64,000 nucleotides of DNA, taken from positions 62,001 to 126,000 of the forward strand of contig NZ_MUYK01000005.1 in NCBI RefSeq assembly GCF_002155685.1, given 5' to 3'. Below, one piece after another: positions 1 through 9,674 of the stretch. Position 1 is the stretch's first letter, and each line of letters starts with the position of its first letter. Below the pieces are notes generated by a model, which saw only the letters and a program-made list of their open reading frames with translations, made no database searches and was not told the DNA's origin. This stretch comes from Erythrobacter colymbi. Lineage in GTDB: Bacteria > Pseudomonadota > Alphaproteobacteria > Sphingomonadales > Sphingomonadaceae. The translations under genes and the position numbers were made by a program.

Positions 1-1
1 G

Positions 2-1063
2 AATTCGGGCGACGTGTTCCGCATCAAGAACGGCTCGCAATGGATTGACGTCACCTACCAGGGCGGCGAATGGCGCAGCACGGGCTATGTCCGCTACACG
101 GGCCTCACGGTCAACAATCCGGCCGTCATCACGACGCTCGTCTCCAACGATTTCGTCCAGATCAACCGCAACGATGTGACCGCCACCGGATCGAACATCT
201 TCGACGGATGCGTGATGATCGGCCCCAAGGGCGCCTACTTCCTCACCGGCGACCCGTCACTCGGCGCGACCGGCAGCAACCTCGACAACTTCAGCGTGAC
301 CAACACCGTTGTCATCAGCGATGGCACCAACGGCCTGCGCTGGGACCACTCGCGCATCAATCCGGCCCGCTGCTTCGTGCAGAACGCGCTGTTCATCGAG
401 GCGCGCTCGGACTTCACCTACAATGACGGGACAGGCTACTCGCTGACGATCGGCGGGGCCGGCATCCGGAACGTCCTGACCTTCGGCAACAATGTCACCG
501 TGATGGGAAGCAAGATCGGCGGCGGCCTCGAGGCCTCGCAAGGCGGCGCCGTCTATGTTGGATCCGTGCGGACCATCACCGCGGGCCGCCGGAGCAATTA
601 CGATGCCTTCTCCGCCCCCGATCCGAAGTTCGAGCAATATCTGCGCGCCGACAACTTCGATGCCGTGCAGGGCCGCGCGCGGCTGCCGAGCATGGCGGGC
701 CTATGGAGTTTCAACCTCACCGCCTTCGCCGACGACGACGCGGGCTTCGGCGCGCGGGCGATCATCACCGCCGCCAAGGGCGAGCATGGCCGGTGGAATG
801 CCGTGATCGACGAGATCATGACGCACTACCACCGCACCCCCGACCGCGTCGTGAGCATCACGAGCGGGGTGCCGGTGGGAACCGTGCTCGCCTCCAACGT
901 CACCGCGGACAGGTTCCACCCCCGCTACGGCGGCCATATCGAGGGCTATTTCAGCATCGTCGGCAACCAGTTGCAGGTCGCCAGACCCCTGACCGGCCTG
1001 GACCGCATCTTCATCCTGCGCGGCGCCAACAACGAGATGTCCGTGATCGACGTGCGACCGTAG
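2..1063 (+). CDS. Hypothetical beta-rich protein, 5' end cut off by window edge
   Basis: The reading frame is already open at base 2, and the first possible start (GTG at 14) has coding sequence ahead of it, so this is probably the C-terminal part (about 350 residues) of a longer protein. The sequence is rich in short Gly/Thr/Val/Asn strands with repeated NNxVTVMG- and GGAVYVGS-like turns. This composition suggests a right-handed beta-helix or phage-tail/pectate-lyase-like fold, but no catalytic motif is visible. It ends 9 nt before the convergent O-antigen-ligase-like gene, so a cell-surface or polysaccharide role is plausible from context only. I do not recognise the family. Confidence 0.6.
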   Translation, partial: NSGDVFRIKNGSQWIDVTYQGGEWRSTGYVRYTGLTVNNPAVITTLVSNDFVQINRNDVTATGSNIFDGCVMIGPKGAYFLTGDPSLGATGSNLDNFSVTNTVVISDGTNGLRWDHSRINPARCFVQNALFIEARSDFTYNDGTGYSLTIGGAGIRNVLTFGNNVTVMGSKIGGGLEASQGGAVYVGSVRTITAGRRSNYDAFSAPDPKFEQYLRADNFDAVQGRARLPSMAGLWSFNLTAFADDDAGFGARAIITAAKGEHGRWNAVIDEIMTHYHRTPDRVVSITSGVPVGTVLASNVTADRFHPRYGGHIEGYFSIVGNQLQVARPLTGLDRIFILRGANNEMSVIDVRP

Positions 1064-1072
1064 CGCTGAGGA

Positions 1073-2407
1073 CTAGCGCCGTTGCAGCGCGGGCCGCACT
1101 GGAACGGGGGGCACCACAAACTGCGGCCGCCGCTGCATCTGAGGAACAAGGGCCATAGCAAGGCTAACGGTAATGCCGAGCAGCATATAGTACCACACCT
1201 GGACCGACAGCCAGACAGCCACCGACACAAGGCCCAGCCCGAAGATGGCCATGGCGATGGCCACGCCTCTTTCGGTCTGCTGGTCCGCACCTGTCGACGA
1301 CATGGACTTCTTCATCAGAAGGAGGATTGCCATCACGGTCGCGAAACTGAGTAGCACACTCGGCAGGATTCCGAACCGCATCGCGGTGAGCAACCAGTAG
1401 TTATCGACCGAGGATGTCATCCAAGCGGGCCGATCCCAATCGCCGTATCCGAGGCCAAACCAGGGGTGGCGGCGGACATTCTGGGTGCCGTAATTCCAAA
1501 TATTGATGCGCTGATAGCCGGTGTTTGTGTCCAGAGAGGTGAACCGGACCAAGAGCCCGAAAGTTCCGGCCTTGGTTCCGAGTTCGCCCACGAATACGAA
1601 GATCGCAGCCACCAGAAAGAAGGCGCGCCATGAAAGGTTGGCTATCTGCTGTGTAAGCCAGTTGTAGACCAGCAGGGCTCCGGCACCAAAAAGCGACAAA
1701 AACGCCGCAGAACTGACGGAAAAGAAGCTCCCGAATGCTGCGATGGCACCCACGGCTCTCACCCATCCCTTGAAACCGGAAAGCCAGTAGAGCGAGAGAA
1801 AGCTACCGAGAAAAATCCCGGCCGAGATCGGATGTGCGAAAGGGCCTTGCGCGCGCATCAGACCCATTCGTGGCGATGAGAGATACACGAACGGCTTGCC
1901 GGTCAGCTTGCTGAAAAACGGCTGAATCAGGTGCGTGAAGGTCACCGCTTCGATCATCACGATGATTGCGGTGATCAATACGCCTGGAAGAATGAGAATG
2001 AGGAATCGGCGAAAGTCCTGCAGGTCGCGGAACGCCATGCGGGCGAAGAAATAGGCCAAGCCGATGTCGGCTGTGTGCGCCACGCTCGCGGTCACGGCCA
2101 CCTTGGTGGTCGACGTGATCGACATGGCAATGCAGATCCACACGATCGACAGGAGAATGCAGAAGTCCGGCAGACTGGGGCGCAAACGTCCGCGCGCCGT
2201 GGTTCCCAGCACGTAAAGCGACGCGCCGATCAGGAAGAACCGGTACGGCGGAATAACCGACTCCGCGATCGTGACGTTGAGCTGCGGCGGGAGCAGCAGC
2301 AGGTATCCGAGAATGGCTGCGAAATAGACCGGCAAGGGTGAGGTGCGGGGCGCCGCGAGGGCTGCTCTGGGCACCGGTTGCCGACGGAATTGCAGGGTGG
2401 ATTCCAT
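1073..2407 (-). CDS. O-antigen ligase/polymerase-like membrane protein
   Basis: A polytopic inner-membrane protein of about 444 residues with roughly ten hydrophobic segments. The large loop near residues 285-315 has the Wzy_C/WaaL-type signature (R-x-NIW followed by HPWFGLGYGDW), typical of proteins that polymerise O-antigen or exopolysaccharide repeats or ligate them to lipid A. I chose the ATG at 2407; a GTG at 2434 would add nine residues and neither has a clear ribosome site. It diverges from the flippase gene at 2533, consistent with a shared polysaccharide export locus. Polymerase and ligase cannot be told apart from sequence alone. Confidence 0.8.
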   Translation of the reverse strand: MESTLQFRRQPVPRAALAAPRTSPLPVYFAAILGYLLLLPPQLNVTIAESVIPPYRFFLIGASLYVLGTTARGRLRPSLPDFCILLSIVWICIAMSITSTTKVAVTASVAHTADIGLAYFFARMAFRDLQDFRRFLILILPGVLITAIIVMIEAVTFTHLIQPFFSKLTGKPFVYLSSPRMGLMRAQGPFAHPISAGIFLGSFLSLYWLSGFKGWVRAVGAIAAFGSFFSVSSAAFLSLFGAGALLVYNWLTQQIANLSWRAFFLVAAIFVFVGELGTKAGTFGLLVRFTSLDTNTGYQRINIWNYGTQNVRRHPWFGLGYGDWDRPAWMTSSVDNYWLLTAMRFGILPSVLLSFATVMAILLLMKKSMSSTGADQQTERGVAIAMAIFGLGLVSVAVWLSVQVWYYMLLGITVSLAMALVPQMQRRPQFVVPPVPVRPALQRR

Positions 2408-2532
2408 GCCGCAGGGTCTATACCGCAGTTGCACAACATACTAGGGGCTAAGTGCGCGAGAGCGCAGCCCGGGGCGCAACCAGGTCAGGGTAGGCGGTCT
2501 GCGGAACGTCGGCTCCATTCATAGGCAAACGC

Positions 2533-3816
2533 ATGTTCATCGCGCAGCGCGTTATCTCTCCCCGAATCAAGCTCCTGTTCGATCTGCTCATCGGGCTGTT
2601 CATGCGCGGCGGCGGTGCCGTGGCGAGTTTCATCGTCACCTGGCTGATCGCGCGGCAGTTCGGCGCGGGCGTAGTCGGCCAGTACCAGATTGGGCTGACC
2701 ACGGCGACGCTGGGCGCGGTGCTGGCGACGCTGGGTCTCCACCTTGTGCTGATCCGCGAAGCCGGGCGTCTGATCACCTCCGGCGCTTATGGAGATCTCG
2801 CCGCCACCTACATGGCTTGCCGGAGATATATGCTCGTCGCAGGCATAGCTTTCTGCACGATCGTGCTCGGAGGCGCCGCCATACTGGAAGAGACTGGCAT
2901 CGCCCCGTCATCAACAATCCCGTTCGTTTTCATCTTCGCACCCCTGATCGCGATCCTCGCCTGGATGCGGCTCAACAACGATCTGTTGCGGTCCTTGGGA
3001 GATGTATGGCGATCCCAGTTGCTCGAGGGCGTGTTTTACTCGGGCCTAACGGCGATTGTTCTGCTGGTGCTATGGCTCGGCAATGTCACTTATCCGCCCG
3101 CACTGATCGCGGCGATCTACGTGGCGAGTGCGGTGCTGGCGCTGTTCTTCAGCTCGCGGATCATGACCGGACACCTCGCCACCTGGGGGGACGGCGTCCC
3201 GCAAATCGGCAAGTGGCAGGGCCTTGTCGCGGTCGCCCCCAATGTCATTCTGACCGCGGCCGACTGGACCGTGCTGCTGATCGTGGGCGCTTTCCTCAGC
3301 ATCGAGGACGCGGGCGTGTACCGGACGCTGGTGATGTACAGCGCGCTGATCGTGATGATCTCGACATCGTTCGACATCATGGCCGGCCCGCATCTGGCCA
3401 AGGCGCGGGCCAATCACGATCGCAAGCAGTTCTTCTCGTCGGTCAACTCCGCGAGCGCGCTCGGCCTGCTGGTGGCATCGCCACTCGTCCTGATCGCGGT
3501 ATTCTTCCCGAGCCCCGTGCTGAGCCTGTTCGGCCCCGACTTCGTCCGCGGCGCGACCGCGCTGGGCATCCTGTCGGTGGCGCAGCTGATCCGCGTCGTC
3601 GTCGGCCCGGCGGCGCCCGCGATGGTGATGCTCCACAAGGAGAAGCCGGTGCTCTACATCGAGATCATCGCCGCGCTTGCCTCGATCCCGCTGGCCTTGG
3701 TGCTGGTGCAGCACCTCGGCCTGATGGGCCCTCCGATCGCGGTTCTGACCGCGAGTATCCTGCGCGGCACCTACACCCGCTGGGCGCTGGCACGAGCCTG
3801 GCCCGCCTCGGACTGA
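2533..3816 (+). CDS. Wzx-type polysaccharide flippase (oligosaccharide flippase family)
   Basis: 427 residues with about twelve hydrophobic helices. The N-terminal pattern (GLFMRGGGAVASFIVTWLIA, then FGAGVVGQYQ) is typical of MOP-superfamily flippases that move undecaprenyl-linked repeat units across the inner membrane. It reads away from the O-antigen-ligase-like gene and converges on the 2OG-oxygenase gene across a strong stem-loop. Together with the neighbouring fucose and rhamnose sugar-nucleotide genes it suggests a Wzx/Wzy-dependent pathway. The substrate cannot be told from sequence. ATG at 2533 is the natural start. Confidence 0.8.
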   Translation: MFIAQRVISPRIKLLFDLLIGLFMRGGGAVASFIVTWLIARQFGAGVVGQYQIGLTTATLGAVLATLGLHLVLIREAGRLITSGAYGDLAATYMACRRYMLVAGIAFCTIVLGGAAILEETGIAPSSTIPFVFIFAPLIAILAWMRLNNDLLRSLGDVWRSQLLEGVFYSGLTAIVLLVLWLGNVTYPPALIAAIYVASAVLALFFSSRIMTGHLATWGDGVPQIGKWQGLVAVAPNVILTAADWTVLLIVGAFLSIEDAGVYRTLVMYSALIVMISTSFDIMAGPHLAKARANHDRKQFFSSVNSASALGLLVASPLVLIAVFFPSPVLSLFGPDFVRGATALGILSVAQLIRVVVGPAAPAMVMLHKEKPVLYIEIIAALASIPLALVLVQHLGLMGPPIAVLTASILRGTYTRWALARAWPASD

Positions 3817-3848
3817 CAACCCCGCGCCCGTAAGGGCTGGCGGGGTTG
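3817..3848. terminator. Bidirectional stem-loop between convergent genes
   Basis: CAACCCCGC (3817-3825) pairs perfectly with GCGGGGTTG (3840-3848). The loop holds a second short GCCC/GGGC stem, giving a strong nested hairpin. It begins directly after the flippase stop codon and ends 8 nt before the stop of the opposite-strand oxygenase gene, so it probably terminates both. There is no long T-tract. Confidence 0.6.
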
Positions 3849-3856
3849 CGCCCCCT

Positions 3857-4684
3857 CTAGCGCAGCTTGCCGACCATGCGGACCACCGCCGGCGGCAGCC
3901 AGTCGCGCAGGTTTTCGGTGACGCGGAGCTTGAGATCGACCTTGTCGGTCGAACCCGGACGCGCCTTGAAGTTGGTGGTCCGGTCCGGCTGGTCGTTCAG
4001 CGTCGCCGCCGAGGTGTAGTAGTAGGTCGCGATCGAGCGGCGCGAAATGCCGTCGGGCGTGTTGAGCGGATCGGGATGGCCGTGCCAGCTGTCGAGATCG
4101 GTGTTGAACACCACGCAGCGGCCGATCACCGGCGCAACCTTGCGCTCCATGCGCTTCATGTTCTTCGACCACAGCTCAAGATGGCCGCCATATTCGTCCT
4201 GCCAGTCCTCGTTGAGATAGACGAGCAGGTTGAGGCGGCGGCGCACGTTCATGATCTTGTGGCGATTGAAGTCGGCATGCACCCCGAGGTGCCCACCGCG
4301 CAGGGTCTCGTGCAGCCCACCCCCGGTGAAATAGGGATCCGCGATCAGTCCTTCGATCCCCGTCATGGCTGAAAGAAACTTGAGAAACGGCTCGCTGTTG
4401 AGCGCGAAGAACAGGTTGCGCGTCAGGTCGCAGGACACGGCTTCGGGCATGAACTGGTACTTGAGGTTTTCCTGGTCGCGCTTGAAGGACACCGCCTTCT
4501 CGCGCGGCGGGAAATTGCGCGCGACTTCGCGCAACATGTCGACCGACAGGAAGTCGTCGATCGCGATGTGCGGGAAAGGCTGGGCCGACTGGTACTCGGC
4601 AGCGAACCGCTTACCCTGTTCGATGCACTGCTCTTCGGAAAATCTCGGGCTTCCCGGAGTTCCGACATTTTCGAGGATCGCCAT
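3857..4684 (-). CDS. 2OG-Fe(II) oxygenase family protein (prolyl-4-hydroxylase-like)
   Basis: 275 residues. The iron-binding facial triad is visible as H136-x-D138 (within HADFN) and a distal His in HGHP (201-204), followed by an Arg (SRRS, 215-216) suited to binding 2-oxoglutarate. This fits the prolyl-4-hydroxylase-like dioxygenase superfamily, which hydroxylates peptides or small molecules with Fe(II), O2 and 2-oxoglutarate. It is the last gene of a minus-strand run after gmd and fcl, so it may modify a sugar, lipid or surface protein. The substrate is unknown. Confidence 0.8.
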   Translation of the reverse strand: MAILENVGTPGSPRFSEEQCIEQGKRFAAEYQSAQPFPHIAIDDFLSVDMLREVARNFPPREKAVSFKRDQENLKYQFMPEAVSCDLTRNLFFALNSEPFLKFLSAMTGIEGLIADPYFTGGGLHETLRGGHLGVHADFNRHKIMNVRRRLNLLVYLNEDWQDEYGGHLELWSKNMKRMERKVAPVIGRCVVFNTDLDSWHGHPDPLNTPDGISRRSIATYYYTSAATLNDQPDRTTNFKARPGSTDKVDLKLRVTENLRDWLPPAVVRMVGKLR

Positions 4685-4745
4685 GGCTCATGCCCTCCGC
4701 TGGCTGGTTTCTGAAAAAGAAAGGGTACTCCGGACCTTCGGGCGC

Positions 4746-5717
4746 CTATCCGACGCTCCGCGCACGGTTATGTTCTAGCGCGTCAACAAACCAGGCATAG
4801 GTCTGCGCAATACCTTCTTGCAGGTCGATCGATGGACGCCAGCCCAGCGCTGTCAATTTCGCGGTATCCAGCAGCTTGCGCGGCGTGCCGTCAGGCTTGG
4901 TCAGGTCATGGACGATCTCGCCTTCGAAGCCGACAATCTGGTTGACCAGACGCGTCAGTTCGAGGATCGAGATATCCTCGCCGCAACCAAGATTCACGTG
5001 ATCGTGACCCGAATAATTCTGCAACAGGAAGATGCAGGCATCGGCAAGATCGTCGACATGCAGGAACTCGCGCCGAGGCGTGCCGGTCCCCCACATGATC
5101 ATGCTGGTATCGCCCCGCAGCTTGGCCTCGTGGGCCTTGCGGATCAGCGCGGGAAGGACGTGGCTTGACGTCAGGCTGAAGTTGTCGCCCGGTCCATAAA
5201 GATTTGTGGGCATCGCCGAAATGAAATCGCGGCCATGCTGCTTGCGGTAGGCCTGTGCGAGCTTGATCCCGGCGATCTTGGCGATGGCGTACCACTCGTT
5301 GGTCGGCTCGAGGCTGCCGGTCAGCAAGGCATCTTCCGTCATCGGCTGCGCCGCAAACTTGGGATAGATGCACGAAGAACCGAGGAACAGCAGCTTTTCC
5401 GTATCGTACCGGAAAGCTGCCTCGATAAGGTTGGCCTCGATCATGAGGTTGTCATAGAGGAAATCGGCCGGCTGGGTGTCGTTGGCGAGAATGCCCCCCA
5501 CCTTTGCCGCTGCGACCACGACTACATCCGGGCGGTGGTTTGCAAACCAGCCACGCGTGGCCGCCTGGTCCATCAGATCGAGCTCGCTGCGGGGCGCGGT
5601 CAGGATTTCGCAATCCTCGCGCTCGAGACGACGCACGATCGACGAACCCGCCATGCCGCGGTGCCCCGCTACAAAGACCCGCTTGCCCGCAAGGCTGTAT
5701 GATGTCTCGCCGGCCAT
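4746..5717 (-). CDS. fcl: GDP-L-fucose synthase
   Basis: 323 residues, the expected length. It has an NADP-binding Rossmann motif at the N terminus (VAGHRGMAGSSIVRRL) and the SDR catalytic Y-x-x-x-K in WYAIAKIAG, with LGSSCIYPKFA and PTNLYGPGDNF matching the GDP-fucose synthase signature. It performs 3,5-epimerisation and 4-reduction of GDP-4-keto-6-deoxymannose to GDP-L-fucose in the cytoplasm. It starts 3 nt after the gmd stop on the same strand, forming the classic gmd-fcl pair. Confidence 0.95.
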   Translation of the reverse strand: MAGETSYSLAGKRVFVAGHRGMAGSSIVRRLEREDCEILTAPRSELDLMDQAATRGWFANHRPDVVVVAAAKVGGILANDTQPADFLYDNLMIEANLIEAAFRYDTEKLLFLGSSCIYPKFAAQPMTEDALLTGSLEPTNEWYAIAKIAGIKLAQAYRKQHGRDFISAMPTNLYGPGDNFSLTSSHVLPALIRKAHEAKLRGDTSMIMWGTGTPRREFLHVDDLADACIFLLQNYSGHDHVNLGCGEDISILELTRLVNQIVGFEGEIVHDLTKPDGTPRKLLDTAKLTALGWRPSIDLQEGIAQTYAWFVDALEHNRARSVG

Positions 5718-5720
5718 GAT

Positions 5721-6782
5721 CTACAGGATCACGCTCGCCGTGGGCATCCGCATCATTTCAAGGTCGGCACGCACCATCTCGCGCGCCAGATCGCGCGCGC
5801 TGGTCTCGTGCTTCCAACCCAGCTTCTGGTTGGCCTTGGTCGGATCGCCAAGCAGGAGGTCAACCTCGGTGGGCCGGAAATAGGCGGGATCAACCTCGAC
5901 CAGGCAACGCCCGTCGATCGTGCTGTAACCCTTTTCGTCGATGCCTTCGCCGCGGAATTCGAGCGGGATTCCGACATCCTCGAACGCCCAAAGCACAAAG
6001 TCGCGGACGGCAGTCGTCTCGCCCGTCGCCAGAACGTAGTCGTCAGGCTCGTCCTGCTGCATCATCATCCACATGCCCTGGACATATTCCTTGGCGTGGC
6101 CCCAGTCGCGCTTGGCGTCGAGATTGCCCAGGTAAAGCTTGTCCTGCTTGCCGAGCGAGATAGCAGCAGCTCCGCGGGTGATCTTGCGGGTGACGAAAGT
6201 CTCGCCACGCAGCGGGCTTTCGTGATTGAACAGGATCCCGTTCGAGGCATGCATGCCATAGGCCTCGCGGTAGTTCACTGTGATCCAGAAGGCATAGAGC
6301 TTGGCCGCAGCGTAGGGGCTGCGGGGATAGAAAGGTGTCGTCTCGCGTTGCGGCACTTCCTGAACAAGGCCGTAAAGCTCCGAGGTCGACGCCTGGTAGA
6401 AACGGGTCTTCTTTTCGAGACCCAGAATCCTGATCGCCTCGAGAATTCTCAAAGTCCCGATTGCGTCGGCGTTCGCCGTGTATTCGGGCGTCTCGAAGCT
6501 CACCGCAACGTGGCTCTGGGCGGCGAGGTTGTAGATCTCGTCGGGCTGCACTTCCTGCACGATGCGGATGAGGTTCGTGCTGTCGGTGAGATCGCCGTAG
6601 TGCAGCACGAATTTCTGTTCGGTTTCATGCGGGTCTTGATAGATGTCCTCGATCCGCCCCGTGTTGAACGACGACGAGCGGCGCTTCACACCGTGCACCT
6701 CGTAACCCTTTTCCAGCAGCAAGCGGGAAAGATAGGCCCCGTCCTGCCCTGTCGCTCCGGTGATCAGTGCTTTCTTGCCCAT
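5721..6782 (-). CDS. gmd: GDP-mannose 4,6-dehydratase
   Basis: 353 residues from the ATG at 6782, where the protein begins [22 protein letters not shown] 42 nt upstream would only add an unconserved extension. The Rossmann motif GATGQDG, the [13 protein letters not shown] segment, STSELYG and the catalytic Y-x-x-x-K region ([12 protein letters not shown]) are all diagnostic. It converts GDP-D-mannose to GDP-4-keto-6-deoxymannose, the substrate of the adjacent fcl product. The 132-nt gap to rmlB upstream may hold a separate promoter. Confidence 0.95.
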   Translation of the reverse strand: MGKKALITGATGQDGAYLSRLLLEKGYEVHGVKRRSSSFNTGRIEDIYQDPHETEQKFVLHYGDLTDSTNLIRIVQEVQPDEIYNLAAQSHVAVSFETPEYTANADAIGTLRILEAIRILGLEKKTRFYQASTSELYGLVQEVPQRETTPFYPRSPYAAAKLYAFWITVNYREAYGMHASNGILFNHESPLRGETFVTRKITRGAAAISLGKQDKLYLGNLDAKRDWGHAKEYVQGMWMMMQQDEPDDYVLATGETTAVRDFVLWAFEDVGIPLEFRGEGIDEKGYSTIDGRCLVEVDPAYFRPTEVDLLLGDPTKANQKLGWKHETSARDLAREMVRADLEMMRMPTASVIL

Positions 6783-6914
6783 GCCTATGTTCGCCTTTGT
6801 CTCGTATCTTGCCTGTGTGCCCACTCGGAAAAGCCCGAGCGGACAGAAGTCTTTCTGATGCTGCGACGCCTGCTTGAAGAACAGTTACAGCAAATTTTGT
6901 GCAACGCAGCAATT

Positions 6915-7985
6915 CTATCGTGTTTTTTCGTCTTTGCCATGCGCCAACAGAGCCTGCCACCAGCTTTCATGGTCGAGATACCAGCGCAGCGTCTGGCGCA
7001 GGCCGTCTTCGAATTCGTGTGCGGGTGCGTAGCCGAGCTCGGCGCGGGCCTTGGTCTCGTCGATGGCGTAGCGGCGGTCGTGACCGGCGCGGTCGGTGAC
7101 GAAGGTCTTGAGGCTTGCGGTCGGCTCGCCCTTGGCGGCGGGCGCATCGGGGTAGCGTTGGGCAAGGCCGTCGATCTCGGCAAAGGCCCGGTCGACCTCG
7201 GCGCAGATCGTGTCGATCACGGTCATGTTGGGCAGCTCTGCCCCGCCGCCGATATTGTAGGTTTCGCCCGGCTGGCCGTTGGCGAGGCAGGCCTCGATCC
7301 CGCGGCAATGGTCTTCGACATGCAGCCAGTCGCGCACGTTCATCCCGTCGCCGTAGATCGGGAGGTTCCGCCCATGAAGCGCGTTGAGCAGGAACAGCGG
7401 GATCAGCTTTTCGGGATACTGGTAGGGCCCGTAATTGTTCGAGCAGTTGCTGGTCGTGACCTCGAGCCCGAAGGTGTGGTGATAGGCGCGCACCAGATGG
7501 TCGGATGCCGCCTTGCTCGCCGAATAGGGCGAGTTGGGGGCGTAGGGCGTGGTCTCGCTGAACGCCGGATCGTTGGGCCCGAGCGAGCCGAACACCTCGT
7601 CAGTCGAGATGTGGTGAAAGCGGTGGGGCACGCCGCTGCCCGAAAGCCACACCGCGCGCGCGGCCTTCAGAAGGCTGTTGGTGCCCAGGATGTTGGTGTC
7701 GATGAAGGCGTCGGGGCCGCTGATCGAACGGTCGACGTGGCTTTCGGCGGCGAAGTGCACCAGCGTGTCGATCGCATGGTCGCGCAGCAATTGCTCGACC
7801 AGCGCGGTATCGCGGATATCGCCCTCGACGAGCTCGGCACGGCTGCCCTCGAGCGTCGAGCGGTTGCCGGCATAGGTCAGCGCGTCGAGCACGATTACCG
7901 TGTCGCCGGGATGCTGCGCATTCCAGTAATGCACGAAATTGCCGCCGATGAAGCCGGCGCCTCCGGTGACGAGCAGATTAGCCAA
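6915..7985 (-). CDS. rmlB: dTDP-glucose 4,6-dehydratase
   Basis: 356 residues, full length for RmlB/RfbB. Visible are the NAD-binding motif TGGAGFIGGNFV, FAAESHVDRSI, the STDEVFGSLG motif with the catalytic Thr-Asp-Glu, and the YxxxK of PYSASKAASDH. It dehydrates dTDP-glucose to dTDP-4-keto-6-deoxyglucose, the second step of dTDP-L-rhamnose synthesis. Its start overlaps the rmlD stop by 8 nt, so the two are translationally coupled. Confidence 0.95.
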   Translation of the reverse strand: MANLLVTGGAGFIGGNFVHYWNAQHPGDTVIVLDALTYAGNRSTLEGSRAELVEGDIRDTALVEQLLRDHAIDTLVHFAAESHVDRSISGPDAFIDTNILGTNSLLKAARAVWLSGSGVPHRFHHISTDEVFGSLGPNDPAFSETTPYAPNSPYSASKAASDHLVRAYHHTFGLEVTTSNCSNNYGPYQYPEKLIPLFLLNALHGRNLPIYGDGMNVRDWLHVEDHCRGIEACLANGQPGETYNIGGGAELPNMTVIDTICAEVDRAFAEIDGLAQRYPDAPAAKGEPTASLKTFVTDRAGHDRRYAIDETKARAELGYAPAHEFEDGLRQTLRWYLDHESWWQALLAHGKDEKTR

Positions 7986-8835
7986 GCTTCGCTTCCTCTT
8001 CGAGCATCAGTCGCAGGTTCTCGCGCCAATGCACGGCACGGTCGCCCAGTAGGGCCCGGGTCGCGCTGCAATCGAGCAGCGAGAACGCCGGGCGCCGCGC
8101 GGGGGTGGGATATTCGGCGGTGGTGATCGCGTGGATCACCGGGATGCGCGGGATGAGGCCCAGCGCGTGAGCTTCCTCGGCGATGGCAACGGCGAATTCG
8201 TGCCAGGTGGCGACACCGTCGTCGCAGTGGTGGAAGGTGCCGCTCGCGCCCTTCTCGACCAGCGCCCAGATCGTGCGGGCAAGCCCGGTCGCCCAAGTCG
8301 GCGCACCGGTCTGGTCGGCGACCACGCGCAGCTCGTCACGCTCTTTCATCAGGCGGATCATGGTGCGCACGAAGTTCGCTCCGCCCGCCTCGTAGACCCA
8401 TGCGGTGCGCACCAGCAGGTCCTGGGGACGCAGTTTATCCTCGCCCTCGGCCTTGGTTCGCCCATACGCAGACAGGGGATTGCGCGGGCTTGACGGGGCG
8501 TAGGCCGTGCTTGACCCCCCGTCGAACACGAAATCGGTCGACACATGGACGACTTTTCCGCCCGTTTCGGCCATCGCTTCGACCATCGTGGCGACAGCAC
8601 CGGCGTTGATGGCGCGTGCGAGTTCTTCCTCGCTCTCGGCCCTGTCGACCGCGGTGTAGGCCGCCGCATTGATAATGATTTCAGGGGCTTCGACGACAAG
8701 CCGGGCGCGCAGCATCGGCGCGTCGGTGAGGTCGCAATCGTCGACGTCGATCGCGTTGATATCGGCCCAGGCAGGGGCGAGCTTCTGCAAGGCACCGCCC
8801 AGCTGCCCGTTCGCCCCGGTGATCAGCACTCTCAC
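7978..8835 (-). CDS. rmlD: dTDP-4-dehydrorhamnose reductase
   Basis: 285 residues with the N-terminal RVLITGANGQLGGALQ nucleotide-binding motif, VHVSTDFVFDG, and a YGRTKAEGE catalytic YxxxK. It catalyses the final NAD(P)H-dependent reduction to dTDP-L-rhamnose. It sits between an upstream SDR gene and the overlapping downstream rmlB in the minus-strand rhamnose set. Confidence 0.93.
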   Translation of the reverse strand: MRVLITGANGQLGGALQKLAPAWADINAIDVDDCDLTDAPMLRARLVVEAPEIIINAAAYTAVDRAESEEELARAINAGAVATMVEAMAETGGKVVHVSTDFVFDGGSSTAYAPSSPRNPLSAYGRTKAEGEDKLRPQDLLVRTAWVYEAGGANFVRTMIRLMKERDELRVVADQTGAPTWATGLARTIWALVEKGASGTFHHCDDGVATWHEFAVAIAEEAHALGLIPRIPVIHAITTAEYPTPARRPAFSLLDCSATRALLGDRAVHWRENLRLMLEEEAKLG

Positions 8836-8896
8836 AAGGCCGCCTTTCGCGTTGAACTACAATTGGTTGCAAACTGCATCACGTTCGGACCACCCC

Positions 8897-9637
8897 TCAT
8901 CGCCGCAGCACGGCACGCTTGAGCGCCGCCTTCCAGCTTTCGTTGAGACGGATTTCGCGCCCCGCCTGGAAGAACCGCCCCTGCGGCCCGTCCCGCCCAC
9001 ACTCGATCAGCGGCAACAGCGCCGGGAAGATCGCTTCGGGATCGTTCCCGTGCTCGCTCATGGCGGTCCGGGTCGCGCCGGGATTGAATTCGTTGATGAG
9101 GACATTCGGATAGCGATCGCGGTCGATCTCTCCGGCAATCCCGCGGACCAGCGAGTGCAACGCGCCCTTGGAGACTGAATAGGCCAGCGAACCGGGCAGC
9201 GGGTTGAGATCGGCGAGCGAACCCATCACGACCACCCGCCCGTCGTTGCGCTCCAGCATCCCGGGCAGCACCGCACGCACCGCATTGGCCACACCGACCA
9301 CATTAATGCGCAGCACCTCGTCGAGATGGTCGGCGGTCTGGTCGAGGAAGAAGGCCTTGGGATAGACCGCAGCCGCAGCGACCAGCGCGTCGACGGGGCC
9401 CAGCGCCTTGGCGGCGTCCGCGAATGCGGACTTGCACGCGGCATCGTCCGCCATGTCCGCCGCACAGGTAAAGACCTGCGGGCCGAGCGCGGTAAGCTGT
9501 TCCAGTGCGGCGCGGTTGCGGCCGATTGCGGTGACGCGATAGCCCGCTTCATGGAACTGGCGCACCAGCGCTCCGCCAATGCCGCCAGTGGCACCGGTAA
9601 CCGCGACATGGCGTGCCTTCGCGGATGCTTCAGTCAT
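8897..9637 (-). CDS. SDR family NAD(P)-dependent oxidoreductase
   Basis: 246 residues starting at ATG 9637 (MTEASAKARHVAVTGATGGIGG); longer in-frame upstream sequence overlaps the GMC gene and is not conserved-looking. The classical SDR features are present: GATGGIGG cofactor motif, NVVGVANAVRAVLPGM, the active-site Ser in VVMGSLADLNPLPG and YSVSK as YxxxK. It follows the GMC flavoprotein gene by 37 nt inside the rml operon, so the two may act in sequence on one sugar or lipid intermediate. The substrate is unknown. Confidence 0.8.
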   Translation of the reverse strand: MTEASAKARHVAVTGATGGIGGALVRQFHEAGYRVTAIGRNRAALEQLTALGPQVFTCAADMADDAACKSAFADAAKALGPVDALVAAAAVYPKAFFLDQTADHLDEVLRINVVGVANAVRAVLPGMLERNDGRVVVMGSLADLNPLPGSLAYSVSKGALHSLVRGIAGEIDRDRYPNVLINEFNPGATRTAMSEHGNDPEAIFPALLPLIECGRDGPQGRFFQAGREIRLNESWKAALKRAVLRR

Positions 9638-9674
9638 GCAGCGACGCTCCCATGGTGGACGGCGGACAGAAGGC

